Counted from the stretch's first letter, positions 41,799-54,519 are shown. The stretch: 64,000 bases of DNA from Bacillus sp. F19 (GCA_023823795.1 CP085710.1:4862001-4926000); one strand, 5' to 3'. Notes: generated by a model not told the origin, from the letters alone. Made by a program: numbers and translations.

Positions 41799-42207
41799 AT
41801 TTTGTTTCAAGGTTCACTTTAATATCGTAGCGCGGAATGATATTCTGCATTTTTGTTTGAAGTTCTGCCTGCTTCTTTTGTTCTTCATCATCTGTGAGTT
41901 CTTTATCAGATGTTACATCCACCCATATTGTGTTTCCGTTCATCATAACATTCTCGATTTTAAGAGACTTGTCATTCCGGATCGCTTCTTGAAGCTTATC
42001 CATTTCATCTTCATTTTGCTCACGGTTTTTTGACAGATTTAAAAAGTTGGGATTTTGTTCCGTCGTTCCGCGTTCATTTGATACACCTTCCCCTGTTTGT
42101 TTCAGCTCACTGCCTTTATGCGACTCAGGGTGAATTTCGGACTGCCTGCTGGGATTTGAGCATGCTCCCAGTAAAAGCAGGATAATAACCATCCATGCAA
42201 CTTTCAT
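41797..42207 (-). CDS. Putative lipoprotein, unknown
   Basis: 136-aa exported lipoprotein: MKVAWMVIILLLLGACSN is a clear lipobox signal (LLGAC). The mature part is hydrophilic with a disordered first half (SHKGSELKQTGEGVSNERG) and a conserved-looking end (NTIWVDVTSDKELTDDEE ... IIPRYDIKVNLETK). Start follows GGAGGTGTTCATT. No function is recognised; it might belong with spore-associated small lipoproteins but there is no direct evidence. Confidence 0.75.
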   Translation of the reverse strand: MKVAWMVIILLLLGACSNPSRQSEIHPESHKGSELKQTGEGVSNERGTTEQNPNFLNLSKNREQNEDEMDKLQEAIRNDKSLKIENVMMNGNTIWVDVTSDKELTDDEEQKKQAELQTKMQNIIPRYDIKVNLETK

Positions 42208-42288
42208 AATGAACACCTCCATTTTTAAGGTGCCCAAATTTCCCATAAAAAAAGCTGCCTGATAAAAAATATCGGCAGCTTTGGTGTT

Positions 42289-42912
42289 TTATTTTAAGTT
42301 CTGAGTTTCCTGCTCACTTCGAAAAGCTTTAGCAGGTTTTTCGGGTACTTCATGATGATGGCGGCATCTTGGCTCGTACGATTCAGATGCACCGACAAGA
42401 ATGATTGGATCGTTGTACGATGCCGGTTTGCCATTAATCAGTCTTTGGGTGCGGCTTGCAGGAGATCCGCAAACAGAGCAGACAGCCTGAAGCTTTGTTA
42501 CGAGCTCAGCGACAGCCATTAGTGCAGGTACCGTGCTGAATGGCTCTCCTCTGAAATCTTGATCAAGTCCTGCAGCAATCACACGGTATCCATGATTGGC
42601 AAGCGTTGTGACAACATCCACGATGTCTTCATCAAAAAATTGAACCTCATCAACAGCGATAACGTCTGTTTCGGGTGTAATATATTTAAATAGGTCACTT
42701 GAAGAGGCAACGGCATGACTGATCATCGCAGTCCCATTATGTGAAACAACCTCTTCATCACTGTAGCGATTATCGATGGCAGGCTTAAACACCTTCACTT
42801 GCTGTTTGGCAAATTGCGCCCGGCGGACTCTTCTGATCAGCTCTTCAGATTTCCCCGAGAACATGCTTCCGCAGATGACCTCAAGCCACCCGCTTTGTTT
42901 CATAATATACAT
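42289..42912 (-). CDS. tdk: Thymidine kinase
   Basis: Type II thymidine kinase, ATP-dependent salvage of thymidine (207 aa). P-loop [15 protein letters not shown] near residue 18, [14 protein letters not shown] near residue 87, and a structural zinc site with CSVCGS and the late CRHHHE. The start chosen ([12 protein letters not shown]) is at the end of a GGGAGAGG region; the ATG three codons later is also possible. Lies next to rpmE, as in Bacillus. Confidence 0.96.
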   Translation of the reverse strand: MYIMKQSGWLEVICGSMFSGKSEELIRRVRRAQFAKQQVKVFKPAIDNRYSDEEVVSHNGTAMISHAVASSSDLFKYITPETDVIAVDEVQFFDEDIVDVVTTLANHGYRVIAAGLDQDFRGEPFSTVPALMAVAELVTKLQAVCSVCGSPASRTQRLINGKPASYNDPIILVGASESYEPRCRHHHEVPEKPAKAFRSEQETQNLK

Positions 42913-43017
42913 GAAAACGGCCTCTCCCTTCATATTAAACCTGTTTCTATGGTTGAGCGCCCTTTATGACGTCACATTTCTATCGTAAAATAAACCGCAG
43001 CGGTTTATTAGGATCGT

Positions 43018-43140
43018 ATGAATCCATATGTAAAAGTGCTTATTCCACTCTTATTATGGCTGTTTTTCCCAAAAATTCGCGGGAAATGGCGTAAAAAAAC
43101 AGGCAAGACAGAAATCTTGCCTGTTTCCTTTAATCTATGA
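43018..43140 (+). CDS. Possible 40-aa membrane peptide
   Basis: MNPYVKVLIPLLLWLFFPKI followed by a basic tail RGKWRKKTGKTEILPVSFNL. One hydrophobic helix with a positively charged tail resembles many small bacterial membrane peptides, and TTAGGATCGT gives a weak ribosome site. The 3' half overlaps the rpmE terminator, so it may be chance. Confidence 0.25.
   Translation: MNPYVKVLIPLLLWLFFPKIRGKWRKKTGKTEILPVSFNL
43092..43126 (-). terminator. rpmE terminator
   Basis: AAACAGGCAAGA and TCTTGCCTGTTT form a perfect 12-bp stem; the minus strand continues with seven T. Confidence 0.9.
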
Positions 43141-43341
43141 TTATTTAAGACCGTATTTTTTGTTGAAGCGATCAACACGACCGTCAGCAGAAGCGAATTT
43201 TTGACGTCCTGTGTAGAATGGATGGCACTCAGAGCAAACCTCGATGCGCACCTCGTCTTTTACAGAACCAGTTTCAAATTCATTTCCACAAGCACATTTA
43301 ACCATAACTTTTTTGTAGTTAGGATGTATAGCTGCTTTCAT
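43141..43341 (-). CDS. rpmE: 50S ribosomal protein L31 (zinc type)
   Basis: 66 aa, normal length. [11 protein letters not shown] and [14 protein letters not shown] carry the four zinc-binding cysteines, marking the zinc-containing form rather than the Zur-controlled cysteine-free form. Downstream of rho as in B. subtilis. Confidence 0.97.
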   Translation of the reverse strand: MKAAIHPNYKKVMVKCACGNEFETGSVKDEVRIEVCSECHPFYTGRQKFASADGRVDRFNKKYGLK

Positions 43342-43475
43342 TCCGTTTCATCTCCTTCCGCCCTGAATCGTTTGTCGAAACAGAGTTATCAATTCCAGAA
43401 GATTGACTTCCGGAAAAGCACATAAAAAAATTATAACAAGCTTCCAATTTATTTGCAACTAGTTCGGAATAAAAT

Positions 43476-44759
43476 TTACAATCGTTTTCCCGAGACACCT
43501 GCCGCTTTCCATTCAGCATCTAAAATGCTGAAGAATTCTTCATTGGATTTTGAATTACGCAATTTTTTAAGGAATTTTTCAGCAAAGTCAGGTGAATCTG
43601 ACATTGATTTGCGGATCGCCCATAGCTTTTCAAGATGTTCTCTAGGAATAAGCAATTCTTCTTTACGCGTTCCAGAACGGCGGATATCGATTGCCGGGAA
43701 GATGCGTTTTTCAGCAAGAGAACGATCAAGGTGAAGTTCCATGTTGCCCGTTCCTTTAAACTCCTCATAGATCACATCATCCATGCGTGAACCTGTATCT
43801 ACTAGAGCTGTTGCAAGAATTGTCAGGCTGCCGCCTTCTTCAATGTTTCTTGCCGCTCCGAAAAATCGCTTCGGACGGTGAAACGCAGCAGGATCGATAC
43901 CGCCTGACAGGGTACGTCCGCTTGGCGGAATAACAAGGTTATAAGCACGCGCAAGACGGGTGATGCTGTCCATCAGGATGATTACATCTTTCTTATGCTC
44001 GACAAGGCGCATTGCACGTTCAAGTACAAGCTCTGCGACTTTGATATGGTTCTCAGGAACTTCATCAAATGTTGAGCTTACGACATCGCCTGCTACAGAA
44101 CGTTCTATATCCGTTACTTCCTCAGGACGCTCATCGATCAGAAGAACGATCAGTTCAGCTTCAGGATGATTCGTTGTCACACTGTTAGCGATTTCTTTTA
44201 ATAACATCGTTTTACCAGCTTTAGGAGGCGCAACGATTAGTCCGCGCTGTCCAAATCCAACGGGAGCAATCACGTCCATGATGCGTGTCGAAAGGTCATT
44301 TGGTTTTGTTTCAAGAATAATTTGTCTGTTCGGATACAGCGGTGTCAAAGCCGGGAAATGAACACGCTCTTTTGCAGATTCAGGGTCGTCCCCATTTACT
44401 GCCTCTACGTGAAGCAATCCGTAATAGCGTTCGTTTTCCTTCGGCGGACGCACTTTACCGGAAACCTTGTCCCCATTTCTTAAATCAAAACGGCGGATTT
44501 GCGAAGCTGAAATATAGATATCTTCAGAACTCGGGGAATAATTGATAGGTCTTAAGAACCCAAATCCCTCTGATTGAATAATTTCAAGAACGCCTTCCAT
44601 GAACAATAAGTCCTCTTGCTCAGCGTTTGCTTTTAAAATGGCAAAGATCAATTCTTTTTTTGTCAGTTTACTGTAATATGAAATTTTATAATGACGCGCA
44701 AGTTCATATAACTCTTTTAATTTCATATGTTCGAGATTGGAAATTGAAACCTCGCTCAT
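43476..44759 (-). CDS. rho: Transcription termination factor Rho
   Basis: Hexameric RNA-dependent ATPase (427 aa). N-terminal helical domain, cold-shock-like RNA-binding domain ([20 protein letters not shown]), P-loop [16 protein letters not shown] near residue 175, Walker [17 protein letters not shown] and Q/R-loop residues are all present. Spaced 134 bp from rpmE and 308 bp from glpX. Confidence 0.98.
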   Translation of the reverse strand: MSEVSISNLEHMKLKELYELARHYKISYYSKLTKKELIFAILKANAEQEDLLFMEGVLEIIQSEGFGFLRPINYSPSSEDIYISASQIRRFDLRNGDKVSGKVRPPKENERYYGLLHVEAVNGDDPESAKERVHFPALTPLYPNRQIILETKPNDLSTRIMDVIAPVGFGQRGLIVAPPKAGKTMLLKEIANSVTTNHPEAELIVLLIDERPEEVTDIERSVAGDVVSSTFDEVPENHIKVAELVLERAMRLVEHKKDVIILMDSITRLARAYNLVIPPSGRTLSGGIDPAAFHRPKRFFGAARNIEEGGSLTILATALVDTGSRMDDVIYEEFKGTGNMELHLDRSLAEKRIFPAIDIRRSGTRKEELLIPREHLEKLWAIRKSMSDSPDFAEKFLKKLRNSKSNEEFFSILDAEWKAAGVSGKRL

Positions 44760-45067
44760 GTCAACACCACACTTTATAAATTATAAAAAACATTGTTCTT
44801 CCATCTATATTCGTGAAAAAATTAGAAAATGGATCAGATATAGAGAAGAAATAGAAGATAGGCTTGAAGTAGGAAAAGCAGTGTGAAAGATAATCTTTCA
44901 TTTTCGCAGCACTCTTTAGTTTTACCTTATTTGCTGAATTTAATCAATATATTTCAGATATTGAAATGATTTTGAAATAAAGCCAGAAAAGCAGAACAGA
45001 CCTTAGATGATTCTACAAAAAAGAAGCGAGCAGCCGGAGCCGCTCTGCTTTTTTCATTATTGTGGTT
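44760..45067. other. rho-glpX intergenic region
   Basis: No gene is visible. It contains the glpX terminator near its right end and an AT-rich stretch upstream of rho that presumably holds the rho promoter, although no clear -35/-10 pair stands out. Confidence 0.6.
45022..45056 (-). terminator. glpX terminator
   Basis: Minus strand AGCAGAGCGGC and GCTGCTCGCT pair around TCCG with one bulged base, followed by TCTTTTTTG. Confidence 0.75.
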
Positions 45068-46030
45068 TTATTTCATTACTAGATTCGGTTTTTTGCTTAA
45101 GCTGTGTGTGCCGTCAATGAAACGAACGGTTCCTGATTTTGCACGCATAACAAGTGTTTGAGTTGTTCCGATAGAAGCTTTGAACTGAACCCCTTTAAGG
45201 AGTTCCCCGTCTGTTACGCCTGTTGCTGCAAAAATGGCGTCTTCGCCTTTAACCAGGTCTTCCATGCGGAGTACCCTGCTAACGTCTAGGCCCATCTTTT
45301 CGCATCTTTCGCGTTCTTCATCATTTTGCGGAAGCAGTTTGCCTTGGATTTCTCCCCCAAGACATTTTAGCGCAACTGCTGCCAGAACGCCCTCAGGCGC
45401 GCCGCCTGATCCAAACAGGATATCTACACCCGTATGATCAAATGCTGTATTAATCGCACCAGCAACGTCTCCATCATTGATCAACTTAATTCGGGCGCCC
45501 GCCTCGCGAAGCTCTTTAATGATATGCTCGTGTCTTTCACGGTTTAAGATCGTTGCAACGACATCTTCAATGTTTTTGTTCTTCGCTTTTGCAACAGCCT
45601 TTAAGTTATCGATGATTGGAGCATTAATATCAATGCAGCCAACTGCTTCAGGTCCAACCGCAATTTTATCCATGTACATATCCGGTGCATTCAGAAGATT
45701 TCCGTGATCTGCAATCGCAATGACTGCAAGTGCGTTCCAGCCTCCTGATGCAACGATATTTGTACCCTCAAGCGGATCAACAGCAACGTCTACACGCGGT
45801 CCATAGCCTGTCCCAAGCTTTTCGCCGATGTAGAGCATTGGCGCTTCGTCCATCTCGCCTTCTCCGATTACGACTGTGCCTTTCATCGGAATAGTATCAA
45901 ATACGTCTCTCATTGCGGATGTTGCTGCATCATCAGCTTCATCTTTTTTGCCTCTACCCATCCAGCGTGCAGAAGCAAGTGCTGCTGCCTCCGTTACGCG
46001 AACTAGTTCCATCGATAAACTTCTTTCCAT
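45068..46030 (-). CDS. glpX: Class II fructose-1,6-bisphosphatase
   Basis: Hydrolyses fructose 1,6-bisphosphate in gluconeogenesis (320 aa). [16 protein letters not shown] near residue 55 and [15 protein letters not shown] near residue 83 supply metal ligands; [19 protein letters not shown] is near residue 190. Start [12 protein letters not shown] follows GAGGAGGAAACGAACA; nine earlier codons are unlikely to be used. Confidence 0.96.
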   Translation of the reverse strand: MERSLSMELVRVTEAAALASARWMGRGKKDEADDAATSAMRDVFDTIPMKGTVVIGEGEMDEAPMLYIGEKLGTGYGPRVDVAVDPLEGTNIVASGGWNALAVIAIADHGNLLNAPDMYMDKIAVGPEAVGCIDINAPIIDNLKAVAKAKNKNIEDVVATILNRERHEHIIKELREAGARIKLINDGDVAGAINTAFDHTGVDILFGSGGAPEGVLAAVALKCLGGEIQGKLLPQNDEERERCEKMGLDVSRVLRMEDLVKGEDAIFAATGVTDGELLKGVQFKASIGTTQTLVMRAKSGTVRFIDGTHSLSKKPNLVMK

Positions 46031-46181
46031 TGTTCGTTTCCTCCTCATGTATCCCATGTTGTGATTTTTATTTATTTAAGCTCTTTTCATAATTATTGTC
46101 ACTTATATCGAAAAAAGAGCACGATATATACGAGAAAATCAAATACGGAAAGCAACTATCTCTGTGAAAACAGCTTTTTAT

Positions 46182-47471
46182 TTATGAGCTTTGCAGCTGC
46201 TCAATTTCCTGCTCTGTCAGCTTTTCACGCCAAATTGTTGCCCCGAGGCTTGTCAGCTTTTCTTCAAGCTGGCTGTAGCCGCGGTCAATGTGCTCGAGAC
46301 CCGTAACCTCTGTCACTCCTTCTGCAATCAAACCCGCTGCCACCAATGCGGCCCCTGCGCGAAGATCGCTCGCCTTTACTTTGGCGCCTTGAAGCTTTGT
46401 TGGCCCTGACACAATCGCTGATCTGCCTTCCACCTTAATCTTTGCTCCCATCCGGCGCAATTCATCAATATGCTTAAAGCGCGCAGAATAGATTGTATCC
46501 GTTACAACGCTTGTCCCAGTAGACTTCGTTAACAAGGATGTAAAAGGCTGCTGCAGATCTGTCGGAAAGCCTGGATAAACAAGTGTTTTAATATCTACCG
46601 CTTTTAGTTCCTTCTGACCGCCGACAATCCAGATCTGATCATTATTTGTTTCAACGTGGATGCCCATCTCTCTGAATTTTGCAATGAGAGATTCAAGGTG
46701 AAGCGGAATCACATTATCAATCAGCACTTCATGACCCATTGCTGCCCCGATAATCATATACGTCCCAGCTTCAATTCTGTCCGGAATAATCGAGTGTCTG
46801 CAGCCATGAAGACTTTCAACACCATCAATGCGGATGACATCTGTACCTGCGCCTTTTATTCTTGCACCCATGCTGGATAAAAGCGTAGCAACATCAATAA
46901 TCTCCGGCTCTTTCGCCGCATTCTCAATAATCGTCTGTCCTTTTGCAAGCACAGCAGCAAGCATAATATTAATAGTTGCACCTACACTTACAACGTCCAA
47001 ATAGATTCGTGCACCTTTTAATTCCTCAGCGCGCAAATAGATGGCACCTTGTTCATTTGTTACCTGTGCCCCTAAAGCTTCGAAACCTTTAATATGCTGA
47101 TCAATAGGACGAGGGCCAAGATGGCATCCTCCAGGCAAACCGATAACTGCCTTTTTAAAACGTCCAAGCATTGCACCCATTAAATAATAGGAAGCGCGCA
47201 GCTTTTTGACCTTCCCGCTTGGAAGAGGCATGGAGATCATCTCTGCCGGATTCACATACATTTCGTTATCCTTAAATTCAGCTGTCCCTCCTATCTCTTC
47301 GAGAAGCCCTTTCAAAATATGTACATCCGAAATATCGGGTAAACCTTCAATCGTCACGGGTGATTGCGCGAGGATGGTAGCGGGTATTAACGCAACCGCA
47401 CTGTTTTTGGCACCGCTTATATTAACCGTTCCTTTTAAAGGATATCCGCCTGCTATTTTTAACTTTTCCAT
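46182..47471 (-). CDS. murZ: UDP-N-acetylglucosamine 1-carboxyvinyltransferase (second copy type)
   Basis: First committed step of peptidoglycan synthesis, transfer of enolpyruvate to UDP-GlcNAc (429 aa). The fosfomycin-target cysteine is in [19 protein letters not shown] near residue 117; the N-terminal [22 protein letters not shown] is typical. The location between the fsa-fba genes and rho is that of murZ (murAB) in B. subtilis; the paralogue murAA normally lies with spoIID. Start [12 protein letters not shown] follows a GGAG site. Confidence 0.94.
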   Translation of the reverse strand: MEKLKIAGGYPLKGTVNISGAKNSAVALIPATILAQSPVTIEGLPDISDVHILKGLLEEIGGTAEFKDNEMYVNPAEMISMPLPSGKVKKLRASYYLMGAMLGRFKKAVIGLPGGCHLGPRPIDQHIKGFEALGAQVTNEQGAIYLRAEELKGARIYLDVVSVGATINIMLAAVLAKGQTIIENAAKEPEIIDVATLLSSMGARIKGAGTDVIRIDGVESLHGCRHSIIPDRIEAGTYMIIGAAMGHEVLIDNVIPLHLESLIAKFREMGIHVETNNDQIWIVGGQKELKAVDIKTLVYPGFPTDLQQPFTSLLTKSTGTSVVTDTIYSARFKHIDELRRMGAKIKVEGRSAIVSGPTKLQGAKVKASDLRAGAALVAAGLIAEGVTEVTGLEHIDRGYSQLEEKLTSLGATIWREKLTEQEIEQLQSS

Positions 47472-47826
47472 GATAGTCTCCTTTCTCAGAGAAGTTGGCT
47501 TTTTGCTCAAGCTAAAAGCCATCGTGTTATGAGATTAAAATGGTGGTTCTTAAGTCTAAAAACCTTAACCTGCACGATTAAAAATGAAAGAGACTCTGGA
47601 AAAGATCTCTTTTCAACAAATATTTTCCATTAATGCGGCAAAGAATACAAGTTCAAGTTTTTTTTCTTTTATTCATTATGACATATGAAATTTTTTTAGA
47701 TACCATTTAATTTAATGAAGAGGTCATTTGGCAGGGGCAAATAATAAGCGAATGGAAGGTTCTTAATTTAAGAGACAAATGGCAAGCACGATGCTTGCCA
47801 TTCATTTAATCTATAGTCATTGCAAT
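47472..47826. other. murZ-fsa intergenic region
   Basis: No gene is visible. AATGGCAAGCA and TGCTTGCCATT (about 47774-47800) form an 11-bp stem after fsa, probably its terminator although the T run is poor. AAAGAGA and TCTCTTT near 47590-47615 form a weaker stem upstream of murZ. Confidence 0.55.
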
Positions 47827-48471
47827 CTATTGTTTACGATTATTCCAGTCTGCTAAAAACTTTTCGATTCCTTGATCTGTTAAAGGATGCTTGCAAAGCT
47901 GATTAATAACGTTGAATGGAATTGTGGCAATATGTGCACCGTGCAGAGCTGCTTCTGTCACGTGCATTGGATGTCTGATGGATGCTGCTATGATTTGAGA
48001 TTCGATTCCGTGAATATCAAACATTTGCGCGATTGTAGAAATCAGCTCCATGCCATTTTGTCCAATGTCATCCAATCTGCCGACAAATGGTGATACATAT
48101 GTAGCACCGGCTCTTGCTGCAAGCAATGCCTGATTTGCATTGAAAATCAGCGTAACATTCGTTTTAATGCCAAGGTCCGTTAATGCTTTGACAGCCTTCA
48201 AGCCGTCTGGCGTCATTGGAACTTTCACTGTGATGTTCGGTGCAATCTTAGCAAGCTGCTTGCCCTCTTCAATCATTTCCTCTGCCTTTAAGGAAATAAC
48301 TTCTGCACTGACTGAACCTGAGACGATTTCTGTGATCTCTCTTAGGCGATCATGAAAGGATACATTTTCTTTTGCTACTAAACTCGGATTCGTTGTAACA
48401 CCTGATAAAACTCCGAGAGACTGAGCTTCTTTAATTTCTTCGACATTTGCCGTATCAATGAAAAATAACAT
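47827..48471 (-). CDS. Transaldolase / fructose-6-phosphate aldolase-like
   Basis: Small (214 aa) TalC/FSA-type barrel, ywjH in B. subtilis. [33 protein letters not shown] is the family start; [19 protein letters not shown] holds the Schiff-base lysine; [16 protein letters not shown] is typical of the phosphate-binding end. Bacillus members act mainly as transaldolases in the pentose phosphate pathway. Next to fba, with which it shares substrates. Confidence 0.92.
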   Translation of the reverse strand: MLFFIDTANVEEIKEAQSLGVLSGVTTNPSLVAKENVSFHDRLREITEIVSGSVSAEVISLKAEEMIEEGKQLAKIAPNITVKVPMTPDGLKAVKALTDLGIKTNVTLIFNANQALLAARAGATYVSPFVGRLDDIGQNGMELISTIAQMFDIHGIESQIIAASIRHPMHVTEAALHGAHIATIPFNVINQLCKHPLTDQGIEKFLADWNNRKQ

Positions 48472-48535
48472 TCTTCCATCCTCCTAAGATATCAGAAAAA
48501 TTGATATTGTTTACGCTTACTTCTTATTGGAAGAG

Positions 48536-48575
48536 AAACCGCCTTGTCGTTTCTGATGTGTATCAAAGGCGGTTT
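48536..48575 (-). terminator. fbaA terminator
   Basis: Minus strand AAACCGCCTT and AAGGCGGTTT stem with a 20-base loop followed by CTCTTCC; moderate strength. Confidence 0.6.
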
Positions 48576-48592
48576 TATCTTTTTTTGAAAAA

Positions 48593-49450
48593 TTAAGCTC
48601 TGCCAGCAGAACCGAATTCCTTCATTTTGCCTGCAACTGTAGCTTTAATTGCATCGCGTGCTGGTCCTAAGTATTTACGTGGATCGTATTCGTTAGGCTT
48701 AGCTGCTAATGTTTCGCGAACTGCTTTAGCAGAAGCGATTTGATTTTCAGTGTTAACGTTGATTTTAGCTGTACCGAAAGAGATCGCTTTTTTGATATCG
48801 TGTGTTGGGATACCAGTTCCGCCATGAAGAACTAAAGGCATACCTGTAAGGTTACCGATTTCTTCCATCTCTTTGAAGCCTAAGTTAGGCTCGCCTTTGT
48901 AAGGGCCGTGTACAGATCCTAGTGCAGGAGCAAGGCAGTCTATGCCTGTGCGTTTTACCATTTCGTCGCACTCTTTAGGATCAGCGTAAATAACGCCTTC
49001 AGCAATTACGTCGTCCTCTTGTCCGCCGACAGTTCCAAGCTCAGCTTCAACAGAAACGCCTTTTGAATGAGCATAGTCCACAACTTTAGCAGTTGTTTCG
49101 ATGTTTTCTTCAAATGGGTGGTGAGAAGCATCAATCATAACTGAAGTGAATCCAGCATCGATTGCTTCTTTACATTTTTCAAAGCTTGAACCATGGTCAA
49201 GGTGAATCGCAACTGGAACAGTCACTTTCAAGTCTTCCATAAGTCCTTCTACCATTTTAACAACTGTTTTGAAGCCGCTCATGTAACGTGCAGCGCCCTC
49301 AGATACACCAAGGATTACAGGTGATTTTTCTTCTTCAGCAGCTTGAAGAATTGCTTGAGTGAACTCAAGGTTGTTCAGGTTAAATTGACCTACAGCGTAA
49401 CCTTCGCTTTTTGCTTTATTCAACATTTCTGTCATTGATACTAAAGGCAT
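48593..49450 (-). CDS. fbaA: Class II fructose-bisphosphate aldolase
   Basis: Zinc-dependent aldolase of glycolysis and gluconeogenesis (285 aa). Catalytic Asp and zinc His lie in [15 protein letters not shown] near residue 80; further zinc ligands in [14 protein letters not shown] and [16 protein letters not shown]. Position between spo0F and the transaldolase gene matches B. subtilis. Confidence 0.97.
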   Translation of the reverse strand: MPLVSMTEMLNKAKSEGYAVGQFNLNNLEFTQAILQAAEEEKSPVILGVSEGAARYMSGFKTVVKMVEGLMEDLKVTVPVAIHLDHGSSFEKCKEAIDAGFTSVMIDASHHPFEENIETTAKVVDYAHSKGVSVEAELGTVGGQEDDVIAEGVIYADPKECDEMVKRTGIDCLAPALGSVHGPYKGEPNLGFKEMEEIGNLTGMPLVLHGGTGIPTHDIKKAISFGTAKINVNTENQIASAKAVRETLAAKPNEYDPRKYLGPARDAIKATVAGKMKEFGSAGRA

Positions 49451-49639
49451 GTCGAAATATCCTCCCTATGCAGCTAATTTGCTAAACCGAAAAGCTTACG
49501 TAACATCTAGCATGACCAGAACGATTGCAATGTATGTAATCTGATGAAATGATATACGGGCTTTTCTCATTAACTAGCATACCAACTTATAAGAAAAACG
49601 GCAACTTTTCGACATAAATCTGAATTTTTCGTTTAATAT

Positions 49640-50011
49640 TTAATTCGATCTGATTGGAAGGTACTTTCTCACAGCATCACGAATCTCATCTATATCAAAC
49701 GGTTTTGCGAAATGCGTAAGCGCGCCAAGGTCTTTCGCTTCCTGAATCATATCGAGCTCTCCGTACGCAGTCATAATGATAACGCGGATGTCGGGCTCAA
49801 CCACCCTCATGCGTTTTAGGATTTCAATTCCATCCATTCCAGGAATTTTCATATCTAAAAGCACTAAATCAGGTGAATGCTTGTCTACAATTTCCAAAGC
49901 CTGAAAGCCATTTGCCGCCTGAAATGTCTGATATCCCGCTTTTTGAAAAACCTCATTCAGCAAAATTCGGATTCCGTACTGATCGTCCACAATTAATATT
50001 TTTTCATTCAT
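49640..50011 (-). CDS. spo0F: Sporulation phosphorelay response regulator Spo0F
   Basis: Single-domain receiver (123 aa) passing phosphate from sporulation kinases to Spo0[19 protein letters not shown] gives the acidic pocket, the phosphorylated Asp is in [13 protein letters not shown] near residue 54, with Thr in IIMTAYGE and Lys in THFAKPFD. No output domain, as expected. Start MNEKIL follows GAGGTGCAGGGAC. Confidence 0.97.
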   Translation of the reverse strand: MNEKILIVDDQYGIRILLNEVFQKAGYQTFQAANGFQALEIVDKHSPDLVLLDMKIPGMDGIEILKRMRVVEPDIRVIIMTAYGELDMIQEAKDLGALTHFAKPFDIDEIRDAVRKYLPIRSN

Positions 50012-50413
50012 GTCCCTGCACCTCTTCATATTATGATATTTAGCAAAAACTGCCGATCGTTTTTATTTAAGCTCTTTTCTGAAACATTGTTGCTTTTAAA
50101 TGATATTTAAGGTGCTCAAGCAGCACTTTCAAGACTCTAATGCTTTACTGGCAAAGAGCACGAAAACCATTTTATATACGTGGTTTTACTGCGAAACAAC
50201 AATCTATGCGAAACAGCTATGTTTACTTAAACCTGCGGAGAGCTTCCTCTCTAATATAAGACAGTCCGCTGAAACATACGATATTTATTCGGTTCTGCGT
50301 ATTCTTATTCCTGCTTAAATAAGAAGAACTTTATCGACAAATTCTGAAATGCCCTGTTAGGAGTTCTATTTATTATTCGTTATAATAATGGATGTAAAGG
50401 AGTGTATTTTTTT
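50012..50413. promoter_or_regulatory. Divergent spo0F / ywjG upstream region
   Basis: Control region for two divergent genes; no gene is visible. I could not identify a convincing SigH promoter. A TGTCGAT sequence (one mismatch from the Spo0A box) lies on the minus strand near 50335, closer to ywjG than to spo0F. Confidence 0.4.
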
Positions 50414-50947
50414 ATGATGAAAATTTTCATGACACAATTAAATGGCCACTTCAGCCGGATCCATGAGCAGGAAGAGGCTGCAATAGAAGACGGCGCAAGA
50501 CTGCTCGCACAGGCTGCAGTCGGAAGCGGCACAATTTATATACATGGATTTGATGAGCTTGGCGGCATTATTGGTGAAGCTGTGTTAAGCGCTGAGCCTC
50601 TGCCCGGTGCAAAACCTTTATTCCTTGAGGACGGTACAATGAATAAGCTGACAGATGCAGACCGCGTGCTGCTGTTTACCTATCGGTCGAATGACCTGAA
50701 GGCGATAGAGCTTGCTCTGAAGCTGCGTGAAATCGGCGCTGGCACAGTCGGCGTATCATGCTTTATGAAGGATGAAGAAGCAAGTCTTGATGAGCTTGTG
50801 GATGTTCATATTGATTCAAAGCTGAAAAAGGGTCTGATTCCCGATGAAGATGGCAGCCGCTATGGCTATCCTGCTTTAATGACTTCGCTATTTGCCTATT
50901 ATGCGCTGAGTTTTACACTGAAAGAAATACTTAGCGAGTATGAATAG
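50414..50947 (+). CDS. ywjG: DUF2529 family protein YwjG
   Basis: 177-aa protein of unknown function with a sugar-isomerase-like (SIS) look: AQAAVGSGTIYIHGFDELGG near residue 35, TDADRVLLFTYRSNDLKAIELALKL near residue 85 and GAGTVGVSCFM. Bacillus homologues lie between spo0F and pyrG in the same orientation. The ATG was chosen because AAGGAG lies 11 bases upstream; a GTG overlapping that site is less likely. Confidence 0.85.
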   Translation: MMKIFMTQLNGHFSRIHEQEEAAIEDGARLLAQAAVGSGTIYIHGFDELGGIIGEAVLSAEPLPGAKPLFLEDGTMNKLTDADRVLLFTYRSNDLKAIELALKLREIGAGTVGVSCFMKDEEASLDELVDVHIDSKLKKGLIPDEDGSRYGYPALMTSLFAYYALSFTLKEILSEYE

Positions 50948-50949
50948 AT

Positions 50950-51530
50950 AAGTGAAGCTGGGCTGCGCAGAAAAACGAAATCTGCTGCATCTTCCAAACA
51001 GGCAGAAGCAGTTTTTAGCGAAATTCGCCCTTTTATTAGCGAAAAAGTCATAATTTATAGCCAGTTTTCTATTTTTATTAGCCGATTTTGAGTTTTATTT
51101 AGCCGGCGATTTTTTTGATTTATCCGATACATTTAATAATGTGCATTTTTTCTTATTTCCGAGCTGAAATTGCCCTTTATTAGCCAAAATCACAATTGGG
51201 GTATGGAATCCATCAAAGCGTATTGCGAATGCATTTTTTTCAGCGGATAATAAGAATAAATGGTCTTTTACTAGAAAAGATCACTCTTTAATTGGATACC
51301 CATACTGCTTCAAGCAGCGCGGACGTTTATAGAAAATACGAAATTTCTGAAACAGGCAGATCTTGACCAGGCTGAATCTTATCATACCGCCGAAATAAAG
51401 ATTTTATCAGCCGATTTATCATTTTTTACAGCCGGTGTTCCCATTCATTCGGCCATTTTCGGATTTTTTTCGGCCAAGCTGATTTTTCTTTCAATCATAT
51501 AGCTTTTTTCAGCCGATACATTCTGATTCA
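50950..51530. repeat. Cluster of 20-24-bp T-rich units between ywjG and pyrG
   Basis: No gene is visible. Units such as TTTTTAGCGAAATTCGCCC, TTTTATTAGCGAAAAAGTC, TTTTTATTAGCCGATTTTG, TTTTATCAGCCGATTTATC and TTTTTTCGGCCAAGC recur head to tail in two groups (about 51010-51130 and 51390-51530) joined by a less regular linker. The GCCGATTTT/GCGAAA core resembles the repeats at 6 kb and 36 kb. Confidence 0.7.
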
Positions 51531-51565
51531 AAGACCACTTTTCACATGAAACAATTCCGATATAA

Positions 51566-51604
51566 CAAAAAACCCTGACAGCTCAGCTGTCAGGGTTTTT
51601 TTTA
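51566..51604 (-). terminator. pyrG terminator
   Basis: AACCCTGACAGCT and AGCTGTCAGGGTT form a near-perfect stem; A/T runs flank both sides. Confidence 0.92.
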
Positions 51605-51607
51605 TGA

Positions 51608-53293
<1,686 letters not shown>

Positions 53294-53319
53294 TTATAAG
53301 TTTTGATTGGGGGCTATAA

Positions 53320-53450
53320 AGAAAAGCGGAAGCGCATTGTTCAGCTCCGACAGGCAGATAAGGATCCGGCAGAAAAGGCGCTTTTTGCCTTTACTGACGG
53401 AGCAGTTCTGACCAAGGAGCTAGGTGCTGGAGCTAGACATGAATGCTCAA
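53320..53450. repeat. Copy of the ~120-bp structured repeat
   Basis: AGAAAAGCGGAAGCGCATTG, TCAGCTCCGACAGGCAGATA, CCGGCAGAAAAGGCGC, GTTCTGACCAAGGAGCTAGG and GCTGGAGCTAGACATG. Upstream of pyrG. The stretch to 53565 holds only a weak AAGCGG/CCGCTT stem. Confidence 0.85.
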
Positions 53451-53559
53451 ACTTTCTCTCGCCTGTAAATAAATAAAGCGGAAGTAACTTGCCCGGCAGT
53501 ACAAATGCCCGCTTCCGGCTGCCTATTTATGGCCAGCAGGATATGATCCCCGCTTTGTA

Positions 53560-53600
53560 AAAATAAGAAAGCTCCCTTTCCGCTTTACGAAAGGGAGCAT
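53560..53600 (-). terminator. rpoE terminator
   Basis: GCTCCCTTTC and GAAAGGGAGC pair perfectly around 8 bases; the minus strand continues with TTTCTTATTTTT. Confidence 0.85.
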
Positions 53601-53679
53601 GGTATATAGAATCCATAGGTATTGCTTTTAAAGAGCCCAAATAAGATTCTACCTAGTTGGTTCCTGAAAGTCAAGATGA

Positions 53680-54234
53680 TTATAAATCTTCTTCCTCATC
53701 TTCTTCAAGATCCTCGTCCAGGTCTTCATCTAACTCTTCTTCTTCAAGATCGAACTCTTCTTCTTCAATGACTTCATCGATTTCTTCTGCATCGTCATCC
53801 AGATCATCGTCATCATCAAGGTCATCGTCAGTATCGTCTTCGTACTCTTCGATGTCATCATATTCTAATTCTTCTTCATCCACTTCATCGAAGTCATCAA
53901 GCTCAAGGTCTTCCGCAACCGCTTTTTTCGCTTTTTTCTTCTTAGGCTTAGCGACTGGCACAACCTCTTCTTCGATTTGTTCATATGGGTACCAGCTGCG
54001 CAGTCCCCAAGTATTTTCTCCAACACAAATATAACGTCCGTCGATATTTAAATCTGTGTAAAATTGTGAAATTTTATCTTCAACCTGGCTTTGAGTCAAG
54101 CCGATAATTTGGCTGATCTCTTTTACTAAATCTTTAAAAAGATATGGCTGTTTTTTTTCTGTCATCAGGTCGTATGCAACTTCAACCATTGACAATTCTT
54201 TAAGCTGGTCCTTGGAATATTGTGAAATACTCAA
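53680..54234 (-). CDS. rpoE: RNA polymerase delta subunit
   Basis: Gram-positive accessory subunit that speeds polymerase recycling and promoter selectivity (184 aa). The N-terminal HARE-HTH winged-helix domain runs to about residue 90 ([34 protein letters not shown]), then a short basic patch KPKKKKAKK and a disordered tail of almost only Asp and Glu. Adjacent to pyrG as in Bacillus. Confidence 0.96.
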   Translation of the reverse strand: MSISQYSKDQLKELSMVEVAYDLMTEKKQPYLFKDLVKEISQIIGLTQSQVEDKISQFYTDLNIDGRYICVGENTWGLRSWYPYEQIEEEVVPVAKPKKKKAKKAVAEDLELDDFDEVDEEELEYDDIEEYEDDTDDDLDDDDDLDDDAEEIDEVIEEEEFDLEEEELDEDLDEDLEEDEEEDL

Positions 54235-54489
54235 AGTGAGGCACTCCCTTTCTCGTCGTTCATCTATTGGAGGTGAAAAAACGCAAGCGGCTTTGTCAGC
54301 TGGACAGCCTGTTTTTTCTCACCCTATAAGAAATCCGGAAGTGAGATTGATAGCACCGTCCGAATCCTATGTATTCAAGTCATACCATTCATTATAAACA
54401 AATTCTAACACTTTATGCTACCTTAATCTTCTTCCTTGAAATAAATCAGAATAATTTTCAGCATTTCTATTAGAATTTAGAACTTCATA

Positions 54490-54519
54490 GAAAAACTCGG
54501 AAGATTTCCCGAGTTTTCA
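54490..54519 (-). terminator. telA terminator
   Basis: Minus strand AAACTCGG and CCGAGTTT pair around an 8-base loop, followed by TTCT. The 54235-54490 gap upstream of rpoE holds no gene. Confidence 0.7.

Noticed and set aside
49606-49612. Exact Spo0A box (TGTCGAA on the minus strand) upstream of fbaA
   Set aside because: It lies after spo0F and far before fbaA with no promoter context; a 7-base match is expected by chance.
53657-54034. Plus-strand serine-rich frame
   Set aside because: Antisense of the Asp/Glu tail of rpoE; no ribosome site and composition explained by the acidic codons.
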